64,000 nt of DNA. Source: UBA1306 sp964396415 (GTDB taxonomy: Bacteria; Spirochaetota; Spirochaetia; Treponematales; Rectinemataceae). The stretch covers positions 1 to 64,000 of the forward strand of contig CAYNFM010000003.1 of NCBI GenBank assembly GCA_964396415.1, in the 5' to 3' direction. A model generated the notes under the pieces. That model did no database searches, was not told the DNA's origin, and saw only the letters and a list, made by a program, of their open reading frames with translations. The translations under genes and the position numbers were made by a program. Every line of letters starts with the position of its first letter. Position 1 is the first letter of the stretch. Positions 40,324 to 48,571 of the stretch are shown here, one piece after another.

Positions 40324-42336
40324 TCATCCCTCGAAAAGCCCGTCGAGCATTTCCCTGGTGATGGCGTATAGCGGCGGTATCCCTTCTTCCGGCGATAGCC
40401 GCTCCGAGAGATTGCTCCCCGCCTCGAGGGGGAGATCGCTCACGTAGTAGAGGAAGCGCCTGCGAGCCTCCCGCCGGAGCACTCCGAGCCCTTCCGCCTC
40501 GAGCACGGCCCTCAGGTACCAGACGCCCTCCATCTCGAGGCCTATGCAGCACCAGATCCTCCGATAGAACTGCAGCATGGCGCGGTTCTGCAGGAGTGTG
40601 CCGCCGACCGTGAGCAGGGGGCCCGTATGGACTTCCCTCCCCGGGAGGGCGGCTCGAAGCCGGCTCAGGGCCTCGGGAGATTCCCCGGGCAAGGGCTGGA
40701 AAGTGTCGTTCGACTGCTCGATGAAGGCCGTCGGGGCTATGACGTCGCCGCGGGCGCCGACCAGGGAGCCGGCCTTCCCGAGCACGTTGATGCTCCGGAC
40801 ATTGCGCCCGAAGAGGAGGAGGAGGGTCCGCATGATCTCCTCGGCTTGCTCGCCGAAGGCGTAATCGATGTTGATGACGAAGGAGCGCTCGGAGCAGCGA
40901 TTCTCGCAGATGCGGGCAGCTTCGATGAGCTGGACCGAGATTCCCGTCGTCACCGTCTCGGGCAGGCGCGCGATGCCGCGCTCGGCCTCCGCCGCCTCGA
41001 GTTCGCGACGCGCCTCGGGATGGGCCTCGAGGTAGGGCCTCGAGAGGTAATAGACCTCGTCCGAGGGATCGGGCCACGCGCAGTCGCGGGCATCCCCGCT
41101 CGGGAAGGCGCTCGCTCGAAGGCCCTGGCCCTCGGCCCACTCGAGGATGGCGTCCTTCCGGCGCGAGAAGTAGGGATTGAGGCAGTTGGAGACCGAGTGC
41201 GTATTGGAGGAGACGATATGGACCTCGAGATCGTCGGGGAAGTCGCTCGGGCGCGTTCCGGTGAGCCGTTCCGCTGCCTCTCCAACCTGATCGGCCCAAA
41301 GCTCCGACAGCCGGCCGTTGTAATTGTTCACCTGCTTGCGCACGTCGACCGAGTAGGCCTGGCGGTGGAAGACGATTTCGCGCACCCTGTCCTCGGCTCC
41401 GGCCGGCCAGATATGCCGGATCCGAGCGCGTTCCGTCGCGTCGAAGGGCATGCGATCGAGGGGCGCCCCCGATGCGTCGAGGCGCGAGATCTCGCGGATG
41501 AGATCGGGATGGTTGAGTCGGTAGCGCAGCTTGCGCGCCTCCACGGCGAAGGCGCAGAGGCAGGTCACGAAGTCCGCGAGGTCGGAGAGCCCGTCTCGCA
41601 CGAGGACGATGTCCTTGCCCGGCATCATCTCGTAGACGAAGCGGTGGCGGGCTTCGGTGGGGACGAAGGGGAAGAGGAGCTCGACCTTCGCGTAGACCGT
41701 GGGCAGGTTGTCCGTGAGGAGGAAGACGAAGCTCCGAGTGACGTTCTCGGGCAGGCGCCGCGCCGCGTAGGCGAGGGCACCCCAGTCGATCCTGGCTTCG
41801 TCGGAGGCGTAGGGGTGAAGCGCCGGCTCGAGGGCCTTGTATAGCTCTACCATGCGGCGGATCTCGATATGGCCGAGGCCTATCGAGCGCGAAAGCTCGG
41901 CGTTGAAGCGGTCGAAGGCGTCGAAGAGGCCCAGCCCATCGCGGAGCTTGGTACCGAAGGCCTGGGCGAACGGGCGCGAGGACGCGAGGAGGTCGAGGAA
42001 GCGCCCTCCGGGGATGACGAGGCAGGTCGAAGGCTCGAGGGCTCGAGCGGCGAACAGGCGCGGCGCGTCGAAGAGGCAGGAACGCTCGCCGAAGTAGGAG
42101 CCGGAATCAATGACATTGAGCCTGAAGGGAGGGCTCCTCTCCTCGTCCACCGACTCGGCCGATCCGTCGAGCAGCACGAAGACCTCGTTCGAGGCTTCGT
42201 CGCCCTGGCGGATGAAATACTCGCCCCGGGCGTAGTGCCTCAATGCGGAATCGGCTTCCAAGGAGTCGATCTCCCCCGCCTCGAGGTAGCGGAAAGGTAC
42301 GATGGAAGACAGGCCCCGCAGCGCGTCGATCGCCAT
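40324..42336 (-). CDS. Cyclic nucleotide-binding domain fused to a nucleosidase-like domain
   Basis: 670 residues from ATG 42336, 8 nt after a -10 box. The open frame runs further upstream but reads as antisense of the divergent gene. Residues about 10-130 are a cNMP-binding roll (FIRQGDEASNEVFVLLDGSA, GSYFGERSCLFDAPRLFAAR). The middle ~200 residues are unassigned helices. The C-terminal half resembles the nucleoside phosphorylase/AMP nucleosidase fold: INVLGKAGSLVGARGDVIAP, HTGPLLTVGGTLLQN and CCIGLEMEGVWYLRAV, with the EMEG reminiscent of the ribose-binding Met-Glu. Enzyme activity is inferred, not shown. The gene heads the Mla-type operon. Confidence 0.65.
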   Translation of the reverse strand: MAIDALRGLSSIVPFRYLEAGEIDSLEADSALRHYARGEYFIRQGDEASNEVFVLLDGSAESVDEERSPPFRLNVIDSGSYFGERSCLFDAPRLFAARALEPSTCLVIPGGRFLDLLASSRPFAQAFGTKLRDGLGLFDAFDRFNAELSRSIGLGHIEIRRMVELYKALEPALHPYASDEARIDWGALAYAARRLPENVTRSFVFLLTDNLPTVYAKVELLFPFVPTEARHRFVYEMMPGKDIVLVRDGLSDLADFVTCLCAFAVEARKLRYRLNHPDLIREISRLDASGAPLDRMPFDATERARIRHIWPAGAEDRVREIVFHRQAYSVDVRKQVNNYNGRLSELWADQVGEAAERLTGTRPSDFPDDLEVHIVSSNTHSVSNCLNPYFSRRKDAILEWAEGQGLRASAFPSGDARDCAWPDPSDEVYYLSRPYLEAHPEARRELEAAEAERGIARLPETVTTGISVQLIEAARICENRCSERSFVINIDYAFGEQAEEIMRTLLLLFGRNVRSINVLGKAGSLVGARGDVIAPTAFIEQSNDTFQPLPGESPEALSRLRAALPGREVHTGPLLTVGGTLLQNRAMLQFYRRIWCCIGLEMEGVWYLRAVLEAEGLGVLRREARRRFLYYVSDLPLEAGSNLSERLSPEEGIPPLYAITREMLDGLFEG

Positions 42337-42344
42337 GACAGGGA

Positions 42345-42373
42345 AGCTTATCGGCGCGGGGCTTGTACCGCAA
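42345..42373 (-). promoter_or_regulatory. Promoter of the cNMP/mla operon
   Basis: Minus strand TTGCGG (42373-42368), exactly 17 bp, TAAGCT (42350-42345), then 8 nt to ATG 42336. It shares one base of its -35 box with the divergent promoter. Confidence 0.45.
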
Positions 42374-42392
42374 GCCTCGCGCCGGATAGGCT
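42363..42392 (+). promoter_or_regulatory. Promoter of the DMT transporter gene
   Basis: TTGTAC (42363-42368), an 18-bp spacer, TAGGCT (42387-42392), then 7 nt to ATG 42400. No Shine-Dalgarno site is present. Confidence 0.45.
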
Positions 42393-42399
42393 CGGACCC

Positions 42400-43353
42400 A
42401 TGAAAATTTCGAGGGCAGCGCTGAAGGCCGACGGACTCCTCCTCCTTACCGCCGCCATATGGGGCACGGCCTTCTCCGCGCAGAGGAGCGGCATGCGAAG
42501 CGTCGGCCCCTTCGCCTTCAACGCGGTGCGCTTCGCGGTGGGCGCCCTCAGCGTCCTGCCCCTCTATGTCGCCATGCGGCGGCGGAGCCGCGCGGCCGGT
42601 CCCTCGGGCGGGCCCCGACCCGGCCTCGCCGGGAGGCTCGGCTACGTCTCGATAACCGGTTTCGCGCTCTTCTGCGGCACCAGCCTCCAACAGAGGGGCC
42701 TCGTCACGACGACGGCGGGCAACGCGGGCTTCATCACCTGCCTCTACGTCGTCCTCGTACCCCTCGCCGGCTTCGCCTTCGGGAGGCGATCGGGGCTTCG
42801 AATCTGGGTCGGAGCGGTCCTGGCTCTCGCGGGGCTCTATATACTCGGCATCGGCTCGGGCCTCAGGATGGCGCGGGGCGACCTCTTCGAGCTGGCGGGG
42901 GCTCTGTTCTGGACCCTCCATATCCTCGTCGTGGGGCGTTACGGAAGCCGCATGAACGCTCTCGAGCTGGCGATCGGCCAATACCTGGTCTGTTCGCTAT
43001 TGAGCCTCGCGGGAGCGCTGGGACTCGAGAGCGCTCCCTTCGCCGGGACTCTCGAGGCCGCCGCGCCCATACTCTACGGCGGGATATTCTCGACGGGCGT
43101 CGCCTTCACCTTGCAGATATTCGCGCAACGGACGGCGCATCCCGCCCATGCGTCCATAATACTCTCGATGGAATCCCTCTTCGCCGCGATAGGCGGGATC
43201 ATTCTCCTCGGCGAGCCGCTCACTTCCCGGCTCGCCGTCGGGGGAGTCCTGATGCTCGGCGGGACTATCGTCTCGCAGCTCGATTCTCCGGCGAGGCGAG
43301 GAACGGACGATGCCTTCCGCGCGGCCGGACTTGAACATCGCGACGGCGCGTGA
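42400..43353 (+). CDS. DMT-superfamily (EamA) transporter
   Basis: 317 residues from ATG 42400 (upstream in-frame codons are antisense of the divergent gene). Ten hydrophobic segments form two EamA repeats. LLLLTAAIWGTAFSAQRSGM and FNAVRFAVGALSVLPLYVA mark the first; LFELAGALFWTLHILVVGRY and HASIILSMESLFAAIGGIILLGE mark the second. Such proteins export or import small metabolites; the substrate is not predictable. The downstream aminotransferase gene begins 12 nt after its stop but has its own promoter. Confidence 0.9.
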   Translation: MKISRAALKADGLLLLTAAIWGTAFSAQRSGMRSVGPFAFNAVRFAVGALSVLPLYVAMRRRSRAAGPSGGPRPGLAGRLGYVSITGFALFCGTSLQQRGLVTTTAGNAGFITCLYVVLVPLAGFAFGRRSGLRIWVGAVLALAGLYILGIGSGLRMARGDLFELAGALFWTLHILVVGRYGSRMNALELAIGQYLVCSLLSLAGALGLESAPFAGTLEAAAPILYGGIFSTGVAFTLQIFAQRTAHPAHASIILSMESLFAAIGGIILLGEPLTSRLAVGGVLMLGGTIVSQLDSPARRGTDDAFRAAGLEHRDGA

Positions 43354-43359
43354 TATATC
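43331..43359 (+). promoter_or_regulatory. Leaderless-type promoter of the MOCOS-like gene
   Basis: TTGAAC (43331-43336), exactly 17 bp, TATATC (43354-43359), then 6 nt to ATG 43366. It lies within the last codons of the DMT transporter gene. Confidence 0.5.
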
Positions 43360-43365
43360 CTGCCA

Positions 43366-44781
43366 ATGGGCGATGGGAGCTACGGGGAGTTCATAGAGCG
43401 CTATCCGTCCTACGCGGGTACGGCCGCCATCGACGAGCTGCGCTCTCGCGACTATTCCCGCCTGGATAGGCACGCTCAAGTCTATCTGGACTATACCGGC
43501 GCCGGGCTCTACGGAGAATCGCAAATCGCGGCCCACGCAAGGCTGCTGCGGGAAGGCGTGTTCGGCAACCCGCATTCCGCCAATCCGAGCTCGCGCGCGG
43601 CCACCGTCCTGGTCGAGGGCGCGCGAGCCCGCACGCTCGAGTATTTCAACGCGAAACCCGACGAATACGTCGTGATATTCACGGAGAACGCCTCGGGCGC
43701 CCTGAAGCTCGTCGGCGAGTCCTATCCCTTCGGGGCGCCTGGCGAAAAGGCGGGACGCTTCCTGCTCACCTTCGATAACCACAACTCCGTCAACGGCATC
43801 AGGGAATTCGCGCGCGCGCGAGGAGCCGACGTGGTCTACGTTCCCGTCGAGCTCCCGGACCTGCGCGTCCCCGAGGAGCGAATCGAAGAAGCGCTCGGCG
43901 AGCGCCCGGATACGGGCTCGTCCCTGTTCGCGTATCCCGCGCAATCCAACTTCTCCTCGGTCCGGCATCCCCTCGAGTGGGTCGCGAAGGCGAAGGCGCG
44001 CGGCTGGGACGTCCTCCTCGACGCGGCCGCCTACGCGCCCACCAATCGCCTCGACCTGGGGGCCTGCAAGCCCGACTTCGTCGCCCTTTCCTTCTACAAG
44101 ATGTTCGGCTACCCGACCGGCGTCGGGGCCCTCGTGGCGAAGAGGGAGGCGCTCTCCCGCCTCAGGCGGCCATGGTTCGCGGGGGGAACGATCACCGTCG
44201 CGTCGGTCCAGGGCGACCGCTACTACCTTTCGGAGGGCGCCGCCGGCTTCGAGGACGGGACGGTGGATTTCCTCGGCTTGCCGGCCGTGGGGATCGGCCT
44301 CGACCACTTGACCGAGGTAGGCGTCGACAAGGTCCACCGCCGAGTCGAGGCCCTGGTGGGATGGCTCCTCGAGCGCATCATGTCGATGCGGCACTCCACG
44401 GGCCTCCCCCTCGTAAGCGTCTACGGGCCTTTGGACACGAAGGACCGCGGCGGCGCGGTCGCCCTCAACTTCGCGGATTCGAAGGGCGCGCCTATAGATC
44501 ATAGAGTAATCGAGGCGAAGGCCAACGAGCGCGGCATATCCCTCCGCACCGGCTGCTTCTGCAACCCGGGCGCCGGAGAGATCGCCCTCGGCATTTCCCG
44601 CGACGAGCTCGCGACCTGCTTCACGAGCCCCGCCCACGCCAAGAGGCTCACGATAGACGATTTCCGCGACTGCATCGACGGCAAGTCCACGGGGGCGGTG
44701 CGGATCTCCCTCGGGATCGCGAGCGATTTCAATGACGTCCAGGCATTCCTGGAGTTCGCCCGAGGATTCCTGGACGGCTGA
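43366..44781 (+). CDS. Class V aminotransferase, molybdenum-cofactor-sulfurase-like
   Basis: 471 residues, PLP-dependent. VYLDYTGAGLYGESQI, GNPHSANPSSRAA, FTENASGALKLVGESYPFG, SFYKMFGYPTGVGAL (with the PLP Lys) and RTGCFCNPGAGE (with the candidate persulfide Cys) follow the N-terminal desulfurase domain of MOCOS rather than IscS/SufS. The MOSC domain of eukaryotic MOCOS is absent. It probably mobilises sulfur from cysteine, with molybdenum-cofactor sulfuration one option. No molybdenum gene is nearby. Confidence 0.85.
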   Translation: MGDGSYGEFIERYPSYAGTAAIDELRSRDYSRLDRHAQVYLDYTGAGLYGESQIAAHARLLREGVFGNPHSANPSSRAATVLVEGARARTLEYFNAKPDEYVVIFTENASGALKLVGESYPFGAPGEKAGRFLLTFDNHNSVNGIREFARARGADVVYVPVELPDLRVPEERIEEALGERPDTGSSLFAYPAQSNFSSVRHPLEWVAKAKARGWDVLLDAAAYAPTNRLDLGACKPDFVALSFYKMFGYPTGVGALVAKREALSRLRRPWFAGGTITVASVQGDRYYLSEGAAGFEDGTVDFLGLPAVGIGLDHLTEVGVDKVHRRVEALVGWLLERIMSMRHSTGLPLVSVYGPLDTKDRGGAVALNFADSKGAPIDHRVIEAKANERGISLRTGCFCNPGAGEIALGISRDELATCFTSPAHAKRLTIDDFRDCIDGKSTGAVRISLGIASDFNDVQAFLEFARGFLDG

Positions 44782-44787
44782 GAGACT

Positions 44788-45918
44788 CTAGAATCCGCTC
44801 GAGGAGCCGAAGAAATCATCGTCGCTCGAGAATGCATCGCCCCCGGGATTCCTCTCCCGGTATAAAGTCTCGATATAGCGGTAGCGGGCGACCTTGGCGG
44901 CCAGACTATCGCGCTCGGCCTTGACCTTCGCGAGGAAATCGCCGGCCGTTTGCCCGGGTCGCACCATCGCCTTTTCGTCCTCGGTCCCGGCGATGACGTC
45001 GGAAATCTCGTCGACTCGGTAATAGACGCGCTCGAATACGAAGAGGACCTTCTTGATGTTGAAAAGATAGCCCGCGATCTCCTTGTCCTCGCGCAAGGCC
45101 TCGGGATCGAGGGAATCGATCTTGGTCCCGGCTTGGTCCTCATCGGCCCATTTCTTAGGCGTCGGGGATTTCTGGAAAGGCTCGTAGGCCGCGGCGAATC
45201 GCGCGGAAAGCTCGGTATAGCGATTCGCGTAATCGGCGATGGCGCGGGGAGCGTCAGCCATGAAGGCGGAGATCTCGTCCGCGATCCACCTCTCGCCGAA
45301 GGACTCGACGGAGGAGACGGCTACGGGAATGAGGCGGAAACGCTCTCCGGGCCGCTTCTCGAGCGCCTTGCCGGCCGGCACCTCGACTTCATCCTGCCCG
45401 TCGCTTACGGAAACCTCGCTCTCGGCGCAGGCGACCAGGGTCGCCTGCTGGGCGCTCGGACTTGCGTCGTCGGCATTGATGGAAACGACGACTTCGTACT
45501 CGGTCCCGCGTACCGTCATGACGACGCTGCTGGTAGTCACCGTGACGGTCGGGCTGCCCGCGAGCTTGCTTACCTTCGAGCCGATCGCGCCGGTCAAGAT
45601 CTGTATCCGTGTGCGCGGCTCGTCCCGGAGCTCGTCCAGGGCGATGTAGACCGAGGACCCGGCCTTGACGGTCACGTTGCCCTGCAAGCCGGTAATCCTG
45701 TCGAGGGCGATCACGAGCATGCCGTCGCCCTGGGTCCTGATGAGGTCGCCCGAGAAGATCGGTTCTCCAATATCCGGAGCGGCGATGGACTTCCCGCTGC
45801 GCTCTATCGATACGCCTCCTTCCGCGTAGTCGATGCCGCCGACCTTGGAAACGGACAAGGCGGCCTCCGCGAACGCGAAAGCGACGAGCAGCATTACCGC
45901 GAAGAAAAGGCGTTTCAT
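44788..45918 (-). CDS. FecR-domain exported protein
   Basis: 376 residues. A signal peptide, MKRLFFAVMLLVAFAFAEA, is followed by a FecR-type beta domain (about 25-200): IFSGDLIRTQGDGMLVIALD, GSSVYIALDEL, VTVTTSSVVMTVRGTEYEVV. The C-terminal ~150 residues are helical and charged. In spirochaetes this domain occurs in periplasmic proteins not linked to iron-citrate sensing, and no sigma factor or TonB receptor is adjacent here. The Shine-Dalgarno site AAGGAG precedes ATG 45918. It ends 6 nt from the convergent MOCOS-like gene. Confidence 0.85.
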   Translation of the reverse strand: MKRLFFAVMLLVAFAFAEAALSVSKVGGIDYAEGGVSIERSGKSIAAPDIGEPIFSGDLIRTQGDGMLVIALDRITGLQGNVTVKAGSSVYIALDELRDEPRTRIQILTGAIGSKVSKLAGSPTVTVTTSSVVMTVRGTEYEVVVSINADDASPSAQQATLVACAESEVSVSDGQDEVEVPAGKALEKRPGERFRLIPVAVSSVESFGERWIADEISAFMADAPRAIADYANRYTELSARFAAAYEPFQKSPTPKKWADEDQAGTKIDSLDPEALREDKEIAGYLFNIKKVLFVFERVYYRVDEISDVIAGTEDEKAMVRPGQTAGDFLAKVKAERDSLAAKVARYRYIETLYRERNPGGDAFSSDDDFFGSSSGF

Positions 45919-46014
45919 GTACTTTTCGCTCCTTGGGCTGCCACCTCGCCAGGGGCGAGCGCCATCTAATATAGCGCAGCGGCCCCGGGCTTTCGAGTGG
46001 GCTTCGGCGTTCCG

Positions 46015-47280
46015 TCATATCTTTACGCCGAAGAACCATTCGGGCCAAACCGTGAAGCCCTCGCCGAAGAGCGCGCCCCGCCAACCCGATCCGCGCTTGA
46101 GGCTCTCGGGCACTCGGTTGCCCAAGGAATCCGCGTCGATATCGGCCTTGACGCCGCCCACGACCTGGAAATGCCTGGCGAGGGGCAGGCCCAGCATGAG
46201 CCTGGCGGAGGGATAGGGCCGCATCATGGACCAGCCTTCCCAGGCGCTCCAGTCCGACTTATCGATGCTGGAGTAGGGCAGGCTGCCTATCGCCTCCTCC
46301 GCAGAGACGTCCAGATCGACGTTGAGGCCGAAGCAATGGGCTCGCGAGCCGAGGCCGAAACTGGCGACGAATCCGGTATAATCGCGAAGCCAATCGCCCG
46401 ATGGAGCGCCGATCCCCGCGACGGTATACAGCGCCGGCGTGCCGGTCTGCCAATGGAGATAGGCGAAATCGCTTGCCGGCTCGTAGGTGAGGCCCAGCGA
46501 CCCGACGCCGTTGCCGGCGATATTGACGAGTCCTATCTGAACGCCGTCGATATGGCCGGCCACGTTGACGAGGCCGACCTGCAGCCCGGCTACGCGATCG
46601 GCCTTGTTGAAGACGCCTGCCGCCTGGCCGCCCGCCACGTTGCCGGCGATGTTGAAGGCCCCCGCCGCCTGGAACCCGCGGACTTCGTCGGCGATATTGA
46701 ATAGGCCCGCGGCTTGGACGGGGGCGAGCAGCTTGCCTGAGATGTTGAACAGCCCCGCCGCCTGGATGCCCGTTACCTTGCCTCGTACGATGTTGAAGAC
46801 GCCGGCGCCTTGTAGCCCGGTGACGTCGCGGTCCACCAGGTTGAAGACGCCGGCATCTTGGACGCCTTCTACCTCTCTGGCGATATTGAAGATCCCGGCT
46901 CCCTGCACGCCCCTGAGGTCCCTCGATATGTTGAAGACTCCGGCGCCCGCTACGCCGGAGACGTCTCTGACGAGGTTGCCTATGGCTCCGCCTACGATCG
47001 AGGCATCGTAATATCCGAAGGGAAAGGAGATTCCGGGCACGAAGGAGATGATGATGGGCGTGTAGGGGACCTGGTTTCGCGCTCGGGCGCCATCGGAAGC
47101 CTCGGGCGGCGCGACGTCGGATGGAAGGTCGGACCCATCCGGGGCTTTGTCCTGCCAGTATTTGGCTCGGGCCGCATCGAGGACCGATTGCACGGAGGGC
47201 TCGCTCGAATCCTGGGCGAAGACGATGGCGGCCCGGCATAGCAGCGCCGCGGCGACGATGGCGGAACGGATGGCTTTCAT
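46015..47280 (-). CDS. Surface protein with LA_2272-type repeats
   Basis: 421 residues from ATG 47280, which has GGGAGGATC just upstream (an earlier in-frame start at 47331 is unlikely). A signal peptide (MKAIRSAIVAAALLCRAAIVFA) and a ~75-residue linker precede about ten 14-16-residue repeats with the pattern (V/L)Q.AG(V/L)FN(I/V), for example VQGAGIFNIAREVEG and IQAAGLFNISGKLLAP. The last copies degenerate to LQVGLVNVAGHIDG. This matches the LA_2272 surface-repeat family described in Leptospira. The ~165-residue C-terminus looks like an outer-membrane beta domain. Function is unknown. Confidence 0.8.
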   Translation of the reverse strand: MKAIRSAIVAAALLCRAAIVFAQDSSEPSVQSVLDAARAKYWQDKAPDGSDLPSDVAPPEASDGARARNQVPYTPIIISFVPGISFPFGYYDASIVGGAIGNLVRDVSGVAGAGVFNISRDLRGVQGAGIFNIAREVEGVQDAGVFNLVDRDVTGLQGAGVFNIVRGKVTGIQAAGLFNISGKLLAPVQAAGLFNIADEVRGFQAAGAFNIAGNVAGGQAAGVFNKADRVAGLQVGLVNVAGHIDGVQIGLVNIAGNGVGSLGLTYEPASDFAYLHWQTGTPALYTVAGIGAPSGDWLRDYTGFVASFGLGSRAHCFGLNVDLDVSAEEAIGSLPYSSIDKSDWSAWEGWSMMRPYPSARLMLGLPLARHFQVVGGVKADIDADSLGNRVPESLKRGSGWRGALFGEGFTVWPEWFFGVKI

Positions 47281-47335
47281 GATCCTCCCTTGAGGCGAGA
47301 TGCTTGCCCTGCCTTGGTGAAACCCCGGCATCCGA

Positions 47336-47365
47336 TTGATCTGTCACCGCGCATGAGCGTATCTT
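47336..47365 (+). promoter_or_regulatory. Leaderless-type promoter of mtfA
   Basis: TTGATC (47336-47341), an 18-bp spacer, TATCTT (47360-47365), then 6 nt to ATG 47372. Confidence 0.45.
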
Positions 47366-47371
47366 GGGGCC

Positions 47372-48178
47372 ATGAGCCTTTTTTCACGCTTTCGGACGGC
47401 GCGCCGAAGGCGCATCCTCGAGCGCTTTTCGATAGACGACGAGCTTTGGGACTGGGCCATCAAGGAGCACAAGATATTTCGATGGCTCGGGCCGCCGGAT
47501 CGATCGCGATTGCGCGAGCTTTCCACCCTTTTCCTCGCGGAGAAACTCTTCGATCCGGTCGGCGGGGTCGATCTCGACGAGGAGTTGAAGGTTTCCATAG
47601 CCTCCCAGGCCTGTCTGCCCCTGCTCGGCCTGGACCTGGACTGGTATTCGAACTGGTCCACGATAATCGTGACGCCGCGGGAATACGACGTGCGGAAGCG
47701 CGACGTCGACGAGGCCGGCGTCGTCCACGAGTACGACGACGAGTTCTCGGGCGAATCCTTCGATCTCGGGCCCGTGGCCCTTTCCCGCGTCGACGTCGAG
47801 GCCTCGGGCTGGGGCGACGGCTATAATGTCGTCATCCACGAGATGGCGCATAAGCTCGACGGTCGAGGCGGCGGCTACGACGGCTGCCCCCCTCTGCACC
47901 GAGGCATGGACTACGGAGAGTGGCGCGAGGCCTTTCGCCCGGCCTACGAATCGCTCCGCGCCTCCCTCGCGGGGCCCTCGCCGCGGCGCGGCCGAGGGCG
48001 GCGGGCACGGCGGGAGCCGCGAATAGACGCCTATGCCGCTGAGTCGCCCGACGAGTTCTTCGCGGTCGCCTGCGAGTACTTCTACGAGAAGCCCGCGCTG
48101 CTCCGCTCGGAGTACCCCGACGTGTACAGCCAACTCGCGCTTTTCTTCAGGCGGGACCCGACCGCGGACCAGGGATGA
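47372..48178 (+). CDS. mtfA: MtfA-family zinc peptidase
   Basis: 268 residues of peptidase family M90. The zinc motif HEMAHKLD (His156, Glu157, His160) and the distal SPDEFFAVACEYFYEKP block match MtfA. ASQACLPLLGLDLDWYSNW is the typical N-terminal half. In E. coli MtfA interacts with the Mlc repressor of ptsG; no such partner is visible here, so the substrate is open. It ends 4 nt from the convergent DUF6941-like gene. Confidence 0.92.
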   Translation: MSLFSRFRTARRRRILERFSIDDELWDWAIKEHKIFRWLGPPDRSRLRELSTLFLAEKLFDPVGGVDLDEELKVSIASQACLPLLGLDLDWYSNWSTIIVTPREYDVRKRDVDEAGVVHEYDDEFSGESFDLGPVALSRVDVEASGWGDGYNVVIHEMAHKLDGRGGGYDGCPPLHRGMDYGEWREAFRPAYESLRASLAGPSPRRGRGRRARREPRIDAYAAESPDEFFAVACEYFYEKPALLRSEYPDVYSQLALFFRRDPTADQG

Positions 48179-48182
48179 ATGC

Positions 48183-48569
48183 CTAGGTCTTCCGGACGTA
48201 GAGGGGAGAGGTGAGCGCCTCGCGCCCGTCGACCGACAAAGTGATGCCGATCGTGCCTTCCCGGCTTATGGGCGTGCTCACGAAGTTGAAGATGCTGTGC
48301 ACGACGCGGGAAGAGCCCGAGAAGTCGCCGACGGTGAGCTCCCCCTCGATGGGACGAACGATCTCGGAGCCGTCGGGGCCGGCGAACTCGATCTTCATGG
48401 GATGCGCGCCTTCCTCGTGGATGTAGAAGCGCAGCCTCATCGCGAGGCACATGAAGGGATGGACGGCCGGGAACTGCCTCGCGAAGACGGTGTCGAAGGC
48501 GCCCACCACCGTGAGCTTACCGCCGCTCTCCTGGGCGAAATCGCAGAGCGTGAAAATGTCTACGTGCAT
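48183..48569 (-). CDS. DUF6941-like small protein
   Basis: 128 residues. IFTLCDFAQESGGKLTVVGAFD, FPAVHPFMCLAMRLRFYIHEEG and a Gly-rich beta C-terminus (REGTIGITLSVDGREALTSP) resemble the DUF6941 pattern; the match is from memory of the family's layout and is moderate. The predicted all-beta fold has no signal peptide. It follows the GGDEF gene by 2 nt and is probably cotranscribed with it, but no function can be assigned. Confidence 0.6.
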   Translation of the reverse strand: MHVDIFTLCDFAQESGGKLTVVGAFDTVFARQFPAVHPFMCLAMRLRFYIHEEGAHPMKIEFAGPDGSEIVRPIEGELTVGDFSGSSRVVHSIFNFVSTPISREGTIGITLSVDGREALTSPLYVRKT

Positions 48570-48571
48570 CG

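Noticed and set aside
42337..42981. N-terminal extension of the cNMP-binding/nucleosidase-like gene
   Set aside because: It reads antisense through the DMT transporter gene, has no protein-like character, and a promoter lies just before ATG 42336.
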